From contig CM071930.1 in the NCBI GenBank assembly GCA_016081115.2, positions 24,505,641 through 24,569,640 of the forward strand: a DNA stretch of 64,000 bases. Reading direction: 5' to 3'. The notes under the pieces are model-generated. The model was not told the DNA's origin. It searched no databases and was given only the letters and a program-made list of their open reading frames with translations. The stretch's first letter is position 1; every line of letters begins with the position of its first letter. A program made the position numbers and the translations under genes. Source of the DNA: Rehmannia glutinosa. Its lineage: Eukaryota > Streptophyta > Magnoliopsida > Lamiales > Orobanchaceae. Of this stretch, positions 44,761 to 56,430 are shown one piece after another.

Positions 44761-46467
44761 GAGTCTCAACTGGATGCCAGATTTAGAGAGATAACAAATG
44801 AGCTTTCAGCTCTTGGGAAAGAATACACTCAGAATGAGATGTGCATGAAGATTTTAAGAGCCCTCCCAACTGAATGGGAAATGAAGGTCATGGCCCTGAG
44901 ACATTCAATGGACCTCTCAAAAACATCCAATCATGAGCTATTCTCAGACCTCAAAGCTTATGAGTTTGAGCTGAAAAGGAAAGAGTAAGAGGAAATAGTT
45001 GTACCAAAGACAGCTGCATTAGTGGTCAGTGATGGGAAAAGAGCTTAGCCAAAGGAGACCATTGACCAGGAGGAGATTGCCCTCATGGTAAAGAGATTCA
45101 ACAAGTTCTTTAATAAGAACTACAAAACAACAAGGTGAAACCTCCGAAGACATTCAAGACCCTCCAAAGCAAGGGAAGACAAGCCGCCCAAGAGAGCCGA
45201 AAATCATAGAGATGATAATCAAAGGACCCTTGAGTGATCAAAGAGCCGAGAACCCGTGTTGGAATTGTAGACAACCAGGACATTTTTCTATTGACTGTTC
45301 CTATCCACCAGTCAACAAATACAGAAATGAGGAAAAAAGAAGAGTCTTAAGAGAGAGAAGACAAGAAAAGAAGAAAGCCATTTTGGTTTGCTTTGAGGCT
45401 GAGCCTATTTGAGCGACCAAGTGCAAAGAAGCAGCAGACTCAAATAGTAGTGAAGCTGACTACTCAAGTGATACACGGGAAGAGGCTTTTATCTGCCTCA
45501 TGGCCAAAGAACAAGATCAAGAAGATGAGGTACATTCTAACTCATCTCATTCTGATTTAGCTGATAGTGGCTGTGATACACACACTTCATCACCCACAGA
45601 TCTTTATGATTCATTAGGTAAAATGATGAAAGATTTTGAGCACAATAAAACCTCTCACACACTTTTGAACGAAGAAAAACGGCCCCTTAAAAGCAAAACT
45701 CACAGCTGACTAAAGAGCTAAGTACTCTAAGTCACATAGCTGATGAGAACACTAAGCTGAAGGCTGAAAATGCCAAGATTATAGCAGAGCTAGCTGCTAC
45801 AGAAAAGAGGGAAAAAGATCTCAAAAATGTGATTGCCTCGTTTACAAAAGCATCCAAATCATTGGATGAATTTATTATAAGTCAAAACGAATGTGGAGAC
45901 AAGACAGACATAGGATTTAATTCCTTTGTGCATAGTCAAACTCCAAGAGTGATTTTGGAAAAGGGATCTTCAAGCAATGAAGGATTCCAAAAACCTAAAA
46001 CACCAAATGTTGCACCCATATTCACACCAAAGCTCAATCACAATCATACTGGTCTTGGTTATAAAGGAAAAGGAAAGAAGCGATAGAGTATCTTTGAAAG
46101 GACAGTGAGACGAATTCATACTGGTCTCTCGTGGACTCTAACAGAAAATACTGTAAGAGCGGACAGAGCTACCAAGAGCCCCAAAAATTTCATCAAAGAA
46201 ATACATATGATGGGAATGGTAGAAACTATCTAAACCAAGCTGATTTGAATAATGTGAAATATCATCAAAGACCTATGGGATACAAGCCAAAATGGCAAAG
46301 ACCTCAACCTCAGCAAAGGTCATTCCCAAGGCAGAAGAGCTACTATCAGCACACTTATGCGCCCAAGCACAACACTCAAAAATTTCACAACTATCCCAAG
46401 AAAGCAATTGTTAAAACACACACAGGCATACAGACAATAGAGAAAGTTGTATGATCCTAAAACCCCC
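44761..46467 (+). pseudogene. Gag of G (N-terminus missing)
   Basis: Begins inside the core: LDARFREITNELSALGKEYT, MKILRALPTEWEMKVMALRH, SNHELFSDLKAYEFELKRKE. The zinc knuckle CWNCRQPGHFSIDC (45257-45298) is complete. An acidic stretch, coiled coil (45700-45850), ASFTKASKSLDEFIISQNEC and WQRPQPQQRSFPRQKSYYQ follow. Stops or shifts occur at about 44988, 45140, 45410 and 45710. It is cut at KTPxx by C. Confidence 0.78.
46463..46467 (+). repeat. Left target-site duplication of C
   Basis: ccccc, matched by 60417-60421. The uninterrupted relative D reads aaaacccccaaacaattt at 24009 onward, confirming the position. Confidence 0.75.
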
Positions 46468-48000
46468 GTAGGTCCCAAGGGGTGTAAGTGTAAGGTTTAG
46501 AAGGGGGGTTGAATAAACCTTACCAAATTTTCGATTTAGTCCTTTTAAATCTGAGAGTTGATTCTACACATTTGTGTCCTTGATGGACGATCGAATTAGT
46601 CACTCAAGAGAGTTAATCTCTCAAATGGACAAATTTGAAATTTGTTGATGGAGTAACTCAAATTGTTGGCTATAATTTAACTGTTTGTGGTTTTATTTTT
46701 TGGAAGACTTAACACCCTTAAATTTGATTAAGCAAGATTTTAGAGCTTGATTTAGTACTTAAAAATTATCAAATGGATAGCAAATTTATCGTGAGATATA
46801 AGCGATTAAAAGTGCGAGGAATTTAAATGCTAAAATGTAAATGACACAATAAAGTTTTTATAGAGGTTCAAGATGGGGTAATTCTTCTACTCCTCTCTTC
46901 TCCAACTCCTGGAGGAATCCACTAAGTAATGATCGGTTTACAAAGTGGTATGATCCCGAGATACAAGTCTTGATCACAACAATGACTTGATCCTTAGGGA
47001 CTCGATCTGAGACGCCTTGATCACTCGGTGGCTTCTCGTACGACTCGCCTTCTTCAGGGCATTGCGCTTGTTACTACTGACTCACTTGCTCAAGCTCTTT
47101 GGATTTGATCACGAAGCCCTCCAAAAGCTTAAGACTTGGTTCAACCTTGAACCTTTCTACAATCCTTCCCGGAATGTAGACCCCTTGTTTTCGATATTTT
47201 CCTCTTCAACCGATTGAAGTTCTCTTTCCTTCACGGGTGAGTGTTGGATTGATGTACTTCGTAATGTAGGCTTGAGGATTGAGAATGTTTGATTTTTCTA
47301 ATATGCTTGTATATCTCACGTGTGTGTCATTCTTCTTTATCTCAAACAAACTCCTCGGCCTTTTATAGTGAACTTTCAAAAATTTGCCCGTTGAAGAGAT
47401 AGGCTTATTTTTTAAAGTCACTTTGCGATCGTTGGCTTGCGTTCTTGGAATTGCCGTTTCTCGTATGAATTGTTCTTTCACCTTTTCGAGAGTTCGACAC
47501 GGTGTAGTGCTTCCCATTCGTTCATTCCTTTTGCACGCTTCCTCGGGACCGAGCACTCCAAGAAAGGTGGTATGGAGATATTACTTGTTTAAGTAAATCT
47601 CTTGATTTCGTGCAACGGTTCTTTTTGATTATCTCGACTTGATTGCATTTCCTTGCTTTCCCAGGTGACTTAGAGTCGCCTTCCAATCGTGGATGACTCT
47701 TGTCACTTCAACTTGAGACTGGCTTTTTTGAGTTGACTTGACCGATGCTCCACTGTTGCATCTCACCGCTTCTTCTTGATAGAGTTCCGTCTACTCTTTT
47801 TGCCATACTTTTGTGTCTGCCTGTTGACGAGTCTTCCTTCGAGTCTTGATTTGTCTTCTTGCATGTTAGGCGTAGGTGACTTAACTCGGCTTGGCCACTC
47901 TATTCATTACAATGATTTTACAACAAGAATTGGGGTGCCAACTTTCTATTCTAAGTTTTACATGGCATTCATCAAAATCTAAACAATAAAATTCCTAACA
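46468..48000 (-). repeat. 3' LTR of C
   Basis: 1533 bp; on the plus strand from gtaggtccc to ttcctaaca. The first base expected of the complement (t of tgtaggt) is missing next to the target duplication. Confidence 0.88.
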
Positions 48001-48017
48001 ATTTCCCCCTTTTTGAT
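48001..48017 (-). other. Polypurine tract of C
   Basis: On the minus strand tcaaaaagggggaaat, adjoining the LTR. Confidence 0.85.
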
Positions 48018-48269
48018 GATGCCAAAACTTAAACCATACAAAGATGCAAATAACAAAGATACATACTGAGATAGTGTATTGACATAGAATGTATGCGCAG
48101 AATCAATCTTTTATTGATCATATCATTCTTGTACTTAACACATTTGTTTACAAGGTGTATCGAGTATATAATTGTCTTCACACAAAAAAGTAAAGAATTT
48201 ATAACTTTATTACGTAAGACTTACATTGTATGTATTTACATAATAAAATACATGAAGGGTTGGCGGCAA

Positions 48270-51200
48270 CACTTCTTCTCCTTCATTTGTCTCTTCTTTC
48301 ATCTTGATCAAGATCTTCTTCTCTTCTTCTCTTTTTCTCGTCGTCCACCGCCTTCTTTTTCTTCTCATATGCTTTCTGGGACTTCATCTCTTCTTATTCT
48401 TTCCTGTCTCTCCCGCCATAGCTGAGTTTGTCTCTTGTTTTCTTCTTCTAATCTCTTTGCATACTCAAAGATTAGTTTTAGCCACTTTTAAATTTGCCAC
48501 TTGGTCAAGCCTTCCACCTGATAGATCCCTCCTTTCTTTCCCGGATCTACGTATTCAATATTCTTGGGCAGAGGCCAGTCCCAAGCTTCTTCCTCCACCT
48601 CGCTTCTTCCTCTACCTGCGGGCGTATCTTATCTTTGGGTCTTCTTTCTTTCCGGTGAGTGACCGGCGGAGTGACAAAGCAGAGTGACCGCAGGAAGTCT
48701 GCTGCTGTCGGCCTCTTCACATAACGTGAGACCCTTTTCCCAAAGACAAGTCCCAAGCTTGAGCCATAGACATATTTGCAAAGTATCCCTCAGATTCGAG
48801 CGTTTTAAATTCATCGATCGATCGTGGCTCTGTCCCGACATCCGAGATGGCATAGGTGTCTCTGTCCCAACCGGAATGCCTCCATGTTCTTTCAAGATGT
48901 TCATCACCCCTGGCATCCATTGTTCCTTCCACTTCCTTCATCCCCGCTTCAATTGCTTTTCTCTTCTCGGCCATAGATACATGAGTGTTGGAGTGGCGAG
49001 TCACGGGAGTTTGTTGCTTATAATGTCATTTGATGAGGACCTGTTGAGGGTTTGTGCAATCATCAAGGTCACATCTTTTGATCCTTCCCCTCAGATTTTC
49101 CCTTCTCATTTGCTCCTTTCTTTTGACTTGATTTTCTTTGCTTTAAGGTATTCCTCTTCCCCTTTTTGGCATCATCAAAGGATAGAGGAACCCAGGGAAC
49201 ATCTTTGGCAAGCATGAAGTCGAGTCTTCGATGGTTGAGTTATGCTTCAAGTCCTGCGTTGTATGCAAAGACGGAATTGGTCGAGTAGCGTTAGATTCTC
49301 TGCTGAAATCGGCTTCATCTCGGCCATGAGGAGGTTGAATTTTCTTGTCATGTGTTCTTCCAAACGTTGTATATCATTTGTATTTTGCTCACGCAAAGCA
49401 ACTTGATTTCGCGGTGTGAGCTTCATGCATATGCTCAATGTGTTCTCTCGGCTTCCGTTTTTGCATCAAAGATTTTCACTCTCCACACCAGCGACTTGTT
49501 GAACAAAGTTCAAGTATCTCACCTGTTCCACACGCATTGATTCTTGCTATTGCCACCATTCCCTTATCATTTGTGATGCCTCTCAAGTCTTTGTAAGGTT
49601 GGCATCTCTGTTGTCGATCGCATGTCCAAAGAGGCACGATGCCTTTCCATCCGTTCAACCTCAAGAAAGAGTGCCTTGAACACTTCTCGAACCTCCTGAT
49701 TCTTCACATTGCGGTGATGGCCATACAAACGTCAAAATCAAAATAAATTTGGAACAATGGTGCCTGAGTGAAAAACAGGAGGTGGTCCGTGATAGCGTGC
49801 TTGTTCGTTTTCGATTCTTCGTGGAGTTCGGTATTTCCGGTGAAAAAGGAAAAGACTCTACGAAGGATTCATCACCGCCAACCGGAATTTGTTCGATGAT
49901 GAGTGGTGCGCGGGCGGTTCTTTTGGGAATCGATCTGCTGCAGCCTTGAGGAGCTGCTTGTGGTGGTCTCTTGTTGAGCCGGGTCTTGTTGTGAAGTGGA
50001 CCCGGCTTGCGAGCCTCATTTGTCTTAACAGATTCGTTGGTCTCGGTGATTTTTCCATTTCAGATGGCGGTCCTCGGCCTTATCGACGCGTCATCGGACG
50101 ATGATGAGATTTCCATTGGTGGCTCATCATCAAAGTTAAAAGTTTGTGAGTAGTCTTGGGATCGGACTTGCTCGTGCTTGGAACACCCGCAGTGAGTCTT
50201 TTGGATTTGGCATTGGGGATGACTCGCCTTCTTCTTCGCCTTCCCGATCCCGAGAAAAGTGACATCGGGGTTGTCCGGGAATCATGAAGTGCGCCCGATC
50301 TCCTTCTCGGATGGGTCGATGATAGTAGGAGGGATGGTCTCTCTTGACTTCTTTACCCAGGAAGTCTCAACCTCCCGTGGGCCTTCATTTCCTCCAGCGG
50401 TCTCTCTGCTGCGAGGCTGGTCCTCCCTTTCGACAGTGTCGGTATCTTAGGGTCTTCTGATGGCATCCATTGGAGTCTCAACCCCATGGATTGCACTTTC
50501 ATCGCCAGTGTTAACTCCCAGGGCTGTTCCTTCCTCGTGCCTCGACCGCATCAAAGCGTCATTAGCCTTCGCCAGAGCGGTTGGCATCTCGGTGAGGCAG
50601 TCTCAAGCCTATGCGAGCTTCGTTGATGGCAACTTGCTGTTCTTCTTGTGATTGTAATTTCTCTTCTTCGCCTCCTTGATTCGTTGTGGAGTCATCTGCA
50701 AAGCATCCTCCAACCTTGCTGCGGTGGAGGAGTTTCCCCCTCGGTGGCGCGCACCGAGTGAGTGACTTGGAATGGGGTCACTCGTCTCCAAACTCATTTG
50801 TTTCGATTGATTGTTCGGTAGTTGGGGCGGGTGGTAGCACACCTTCAATAGGGGTTGGCTCAACGGGGTCCCCACTAGCCCAGGTTTCATCGCCATCTCC
50901 TTATGCTTTTCTTCTCGAGTGAGTGGGGAAGTGGTAGCGGAACAACATTGGCGATTTTTTGAACCACTCCCATTGGATCAATTTCGATTGTGTCCGGATG
51001 ACTCTCATGGTCCCTCCATTAGTCTTTGCTCGTGAAGGATTCTTGATTCGTGCAATGCTTGCTGCATTTGCAACTCTTACGTAGCGTGACATTCTCGGTT
51101 CCTCGTCACTTTGTCGGAGAAGACATCAAGGAGAGGATGTGTGTGTTCTGTGGTCTTAGGAGATAGGGCGATGCTTGCCTTCTCACGTGCTTCGGCTTCT

Positions 51201-52727
51201 TGACTTGCTTTTCTCTCCCCTGTCCTTGTAGATCTGCAGGATGTCCGTGCGATTGTCTTCATCAGTGGGAGCATGTAGTTAATCGAGGAAATTTAGCGAG
51301 TTCCTTCTTCTTCTATGAACTCGGCCGTTGGAACTGTTTCCTTGACTTGCTCAACTTCCATTTCCTCCACTCACGCAGACGATTTTGGATGTGCGGGTAA
51401 GGTGGAGATAGAATCATTACATCACTATCTCGCTTCTGCGCAGTTCTTCTTGTGCTTGATTGTGTGAGCTACATTTGTGTCTTACAGTTGCCTCTGCGAT
51501 CGCCTTGATGTAGACTTGGTACATTTCATCAACTACAATCGGAGACTCTACTTCTCGATAGTCTCGTATTTGTCTTTGGTGAGTAACCGACTCAGTTTGG
51601 TTTCTCGATTCGGGCTTGACGATTCTTCTTCGTCTCTGGTTTGTACCGGGGAATTCTTAGTTGAGAGATGTTGTCCTCTCGAGTCTTGGGCGGGTGGGGC
51701 GTCTTGGTGTCTTTTTTCGAGGAGTGGCCGTCTTAGCTTGTCGTTCTCCTCCTTTTGACGATCGGAGAAGGTATTTGTGAGTCCTTCTCGACCGCTGCTG
51801 CAGGGCGGGGAGACTTCTTTCAGGGGCGGTGACTCTGCTGCAGGGGCGGGAGCATGTTTAGTTTTCTTTTCTGCGCAGGGGCGTGATCTTCTTAGCACTG
51901 CGGGGACTTTCTTTGGTGGAGAGAAATAATTTGTATCTTGGTGGTGATTCCCCCTCGGTGTTAGCTCTCTTGGCGTAAGCTCTCTCTCGTGCGCCCGAGA
52001 GGTTTGCTCGAACATCCTCTTGTTAACATGGAATGCCTTCCCATGTCTAAGAGGGACTCCTTTCACCTCTAATAGCCGCCAATCACCGGGCCATATCTAG
52101 GATCCTCCAAATGAACCATCTTCTTTAAAGGACTTGTTCCCACGTTCGGGCGAGTCTGCTGTAGGCGAACTCGGCTAGTTTATCTTCTTTTCTTCGATGA
52201 TTGCGGCCATTACAATCAGCTTTGCCTTTAGGTTGATTGGTCAAAGCGCCAAATTTGATGTCGATACATTTGGCAACTATGTCCAACAACTTGTGATAAT
52301 CCTCCTTCAAAGCCAGTCTCTTGTTTGTTTGTGTATATTATTTTATCGGCAAAGTCGGACTTGGCTATTTCTTTCCATGCGTCGCCCAAGTTTACATCGC
52401 CTTCTTTAATCTCGGATGCTCCTTCCTGCTGGTAGTAAGCAATATTGACCAAATCCTTGGCGAGAGATAGTCACCGCTTTCCGTGAGCAGATGACTTGAT
52501 TCCTTCATCGTGAATCTCGGCATTCACGTAGAATTGTGCGACCTCCTCCACATAGGTCATCGGATATTCTAATGTTAGAAATGGTTTTAGTCCGAACGTT
52601 TCCAACTTCTCGGCGATTTTCTTCACCAGGGTGTCGTCGGACCCCGCTTCACCATTCCGTCGAAATCCACCGTCGAACCGGTGTGGATTTGCTTTCCTAA
52701 CTTGGTAAAGTCATAAATTGGTGCCAT
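48270..52727 (-). pseudogene. Giant third ORF downstream of pol, element C
   Basis: Second copy of the ~1500-codon ORF. The start codon is at 52727-52725, MAPIYDFTKLGKQIHTG, then DTLVKKIAEKLETFG, YPMTYVEEVAQFYVNAEIHD and, further, a K/P/A-rich segment (AEKKTKHAPAPAAESPPLKE) at about 51850. The C-terminal part has REQNTNDIQRLEEHMTRKFN, LLMAEMKPISAENLTLLDQF (coiled coil) and MAEKRKAIEAGMKEVEGTMD. It shares length, order and start with B, so the ORF is a true feature of the family. Broken by many small indels. Function unknown; N-terminal domain resembles the plant transposon protein domain. Confidence 0.65.
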
Positions 52728-53289
52728 TTCTTAGTATTATTTCAAGGAAAAACTCGAGAAATTGATTTGAAGGTTGATAGGGTTTCGAGAGTATTCTGCC
52801 TTTGCTTTTTGAGAGAAAGAGATGAAATGTTTTTAGAAGTGTGAGAGAGAAATGGACGAAAATGGTTTAAATATGGTTTATGAAAGGGCGTGTGGGTGGT
52901 TTTGAAATGTGATCGAAATCGCGGCTTGGATTTCGCACGCCTATTGAGCATTTCATGTCTCGTATTTAATGCGGCAAAGCATTTATATCCAATCATAAGC
53001 TTGGTGTGCGGCTTTATGTCCGGCACACATTATCATTATCTTGACGTATTCCTTAAAACATTCCCGCTTAGTCAAAACGATTGCGTTTTTGTCACTTTGC
53101 TCATAAGTTATTCGACTTATCTCTTAGCCGATTTAACTCTACTTCTCACGATTCTCTTAGCGACTCGGCTATCGGTGACTCGGTGTAGTCATTTGTCTTT
53201 CCGTCTGGTGATTTATTGGTGATTTACATTTTTCGGCTCTTTTTCACCTCTTTTGTTCCATTTCTCTTCTTTGATTCATCCGAGTGTCA
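52728..53289 (-). other. Spacer between pol and ORF3 of C
   Basis: Non-coding; counterpart of 11862-12274 in B. Confidence 0.5.
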
Positions 53290-54078
53290 CTCGGCTCAAT
53301 TAACCCCAACTCATGTTTGAGTTCTTCAAATCTTGACTCACATAATGGTTTTGTGAAGATGTCGGCTAGTTGTTTATCGGTTGAGATATATTCCAAGATA
53401 ATGTCCTTCTTTTCAACATGATCTCTTATGAAGTGATGTCGACATCAATATGTTTTGTCCTTGAGTGCAACACAGGATTTTGAGTGATTGCAATGGAACT
53501 TGTGTTATCACACATGATTGGAATTTCTTTTCTTCAACTTCATAGTCTCTCATTTCTTTGTCTCATCCATAGGACTTGGGCACAACATTTTGCCCCCAGC
53601 CTATGTATTCTCGGTTGTAGAGGTGGCTATTGAGTTTTGCTTCTTGCTAAACCAGGAAATTAGTCTGTTTCCTAGCATTTGACATGTGCCAGAAGTGCTC
53701 TTCCTGTCCACTCTGCATCCAAAGATAGTCGAGAATCGAGTAGCCAATTAGCTTGAATCCACCTTCCTTTGGATACCATAGTCCTACTTCTTGGCTTCCT
53801 TTCAAGTATCTCAATATTCTCTTAGTCTTTGTCATGTGGCTCTCTTTTGGAGCGATTGAAATCTTGCACATACACCTACAAAGAAAGGTGATGTCCGGCT
53901 GCTTATTTTGTGAGATAGAGCAATGATCCAATAAGTCTATGTATCTTGTTTGATCTGAGGCTTGCCATCCGCATCCATGTCCATTTTGGTGATGTGTTCA
54001 TTGGTATTTTTCGAAGACTTCTCCTCCATACCAAACTTCTTTATTAAGTCTCTGGTGTATTTTGTTTGACTTATGAAG
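53290..54078 (-). pseudogene. RNase H of C
   Basis: RILRYLKGSQEVGLWYPKEG and KLIGYSILDYLW (53931-53647), then in other frames the catalytic-domain end with the ISTDKQLADIFTKPL region at about 53340-53390. Multiple frameshifts. Confidence 0.72.
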
Positions 54079-54990
54079 GTTCCATCCTTGATTGTTTCAC
54101 TTGGAGTCCAAGGAAGAATGTCGACTCTCCCATCATGCTCATTTCAAATTTGCTTTGCATGAGGTTTGAGAATTTTTCACACAGTTCATTGTTAGTGGAT
54201 CCAAAAATGATGTCATCCACATATATTTGAACAAGCAAAAGATACTCTTCTTGTCTTGAATTACGAAAAGTGTTCTATCTACTTTTCCTTTTGTGAATCC
54301 ATTTTCGATTAGGAATTGTGACGGTGTCATACCATGCTCTGGGTGCCTGTTTCAATCCATACAGGGCTTTCTTGAGTTTGTATACCTTGTCTCCAAGAGT
54401 CTTACTCGCTCAAATCCGGAGGTTGTTCAACATACACTTCTTCTTCCAATAAACCATTTAGGAATGCACTTTTTACATCCATCGATATATAATGAAATTC
54501 TTGTGAGTGCATAGGCAAGAAACATCCTTATAGCTTCCAATCTTGCTACGAGGAGCAAATGTTTCATCAAAATCTATCCCTTCTTCTTGGCAATATCCTT
54601 TGGCTACTAATCTTGCTTTGTTTCTTACCACGTAACCTTCCTCGTTCATCTTATTTTACGAACACCCATTTGGTTCCAATAACATTTTGATGTATGGGTC
54701 TTTGCACCAATTCCCATACTTTATTTCTCTCAAACCGATTGACTCTTCTTGCATAGCTTGAATCCAATGTATGTCATCCAATGCTTGTGACACATCTTTT
54801 GGCTCTATTTGCGAGATGAAGCATGTGAACATAGCTTCTTGTTGAGTTCGGATCTTGTTTTGACACCTTCTCTTATATCTCCAATGACAAATTCTGGTGG
54901 ATGGTCTCTCGGCCATCTTACATCAAAGTTGGAGTAAGTTAGCCGGATTGATCGACTTGTTTGTGTTGGTGTGGTCGCTCTCTCGTTATC
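54079..54990 (-). pseudogene. Reverse transcriptase of C
   Basis: FTCFISQIEPKDVSQALDDI, IQAMQEESIGLREIKYGNWC (frameshift within), a downstream LIENGFTKGKVDRTLF segment, and the active-site YVDD region out of frame at about 54205-54235. Inactive. Confidence 0.75.
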
Positions 54991-55094
54991 ACTTTTGCGC
55001 AAATTTTCCACTGTTTTTGAGATTGACTATCTCATCTTCTTACGAATTGATAATTCCCGACTTGAGCATAGGGACTCTTACGTATGATTGGATG

Positions 55095-56010
55095 ATTTAG
55101 CTTATCGGTGACTCTTCAATGTCTTCTCCATTTACATTTGGCTCATCGAATACTACATGAATGGATTCCTCTGTAACCATAGTTCTTTTGTTGAGTATTC
55201 TCAGCAGGCTTTGCTTTCGGTGAGTATCTAAGAAGATACCTTCATCGACTTTGGCATCAAAAGCCTTTAGGTTGTCTTTGCCATTGTTGTGGATGAAGCA
55301 TTTACATCCAAATATTCGAAATATGAAACATTTGGTTTTCTTCCAATCCGGATCTCATAGGAGTCCTTGTCATTTGTCTATTTATCATACATCCTGTTTT
55401 GGGTGTAGCAAGGTGTGTTGATTGCTTGACCCCAAAATCTTTTTGGTAACCCTGCTTGACTAACATGGTCTTCCGCTTTTTTGAGGGTTCCATTCCTTCT
55501 TTCTCGCAACTCCATTCTGCATTTGTGGAGTCCTTGCTTGATAGTTCATGACCAATACCATTCTCAATACAATCTTGAGTTATTATTCCATTGACAAACT
55601 CGGTTCCTCTATCCGATCTTATTTTGATAATGGTTTGACTCTTCTCATTTTGAATCCTCTTCATCAATTTGTGGTAGTTTTTGTAGAGTTTCTTTCTTTG
55701 CACATGAATATTGTCCATGTATATCTTGAGTAGTCATCTACTACCACCAAGGTGTATTTCTTTCCACTTATCTTTGGTTGGTTCCTTTGGGCCAAATAGA
55801 TCCATATGAAGGAGATGCAATATTATTGTTGAGGATGGGCATGTCTTTTCTTTGAATGACGACTTGATTTGTTTTCCTTCCGACATGCATCACATATACT
55901 CTCCTTGTATAATGAGTCGGAAGTCCTTCTACAAGATGACTTATTTAAACTTGTTAAGTGTTTTGAAATTCGGGTGACTCACTTTTTGTGCCACGACTAA
56001 CTTGATTCAA
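55095..56010 (-). pseudogene. Integrase of C
   Basis: The minus strand gives LHMDLFGP-like sequence near 55795, then YHKLMKRIQNEKSQTIIKIR, SDRGTEFVNGIITQDCIENG (55718-55302) and LVKQGYQKDFGVKQSTHLAT. Catalytic Asp residues are visible; the Glu region (NAEWSCEKEG) is disrupted where G has NGVAERRN. Frame breaks at about 55730, 55860 and 55960. Confidence 0.75.
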
Positions 56011-56139
56011 ATTGTACTCTTTGCTAGTAGACATGTCTTTGGGTGTTGCGATTGACCAATCCACTACATACATATTTTTCTCGTCTACATCCTTGCAAAG
56101 CACCACTTCATTTGATTCAATTTCTTTGATTTGGCATAT

Positions 56140-56430
56140 ACCCATGTTGAATCCAACATTGTAGCCCTTGTCTTGTCACGGTGAGCCGATCGACTCGATA
56201 AGTTGAAGTTGAGTCCTTCAACATATGCAACATCCGTGATTTCTAATCTATTCCTCTTGATGGATCCAATGCCTCTTATTTCACCAGGAGCTTCATTTCC
56301 CCCAAATATGACTTTTGCTCCTTTGACTTCCTTGAATTTTGATGATTTCTCTTATTTCTGTCATATGTCAGAAATGACCACTATCCATGTACCAGGTTCC
56401 TTGGCACTCATTCCTTGAACCGCAATCAAG
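56140..56430 (-). pseudogene. Aspartic protease of C
   Basis: CQGTWYMDSGHF with D-S-G near 56380, then the EVKGAKVIFGGNEAPGEIRG and ITDVAYVEGLNFNL region on the minus strand. Frameshifts follow the active site and lie at about 56170. Confidence 0.72.

Noticed and set aside
48093..48425. Membrane-like protein on the plus strand (phenylalanine/leucine-rich)
   Set aside because: It is the antisense of the K/E-rich tail of ORF3 and of spacer in element C.
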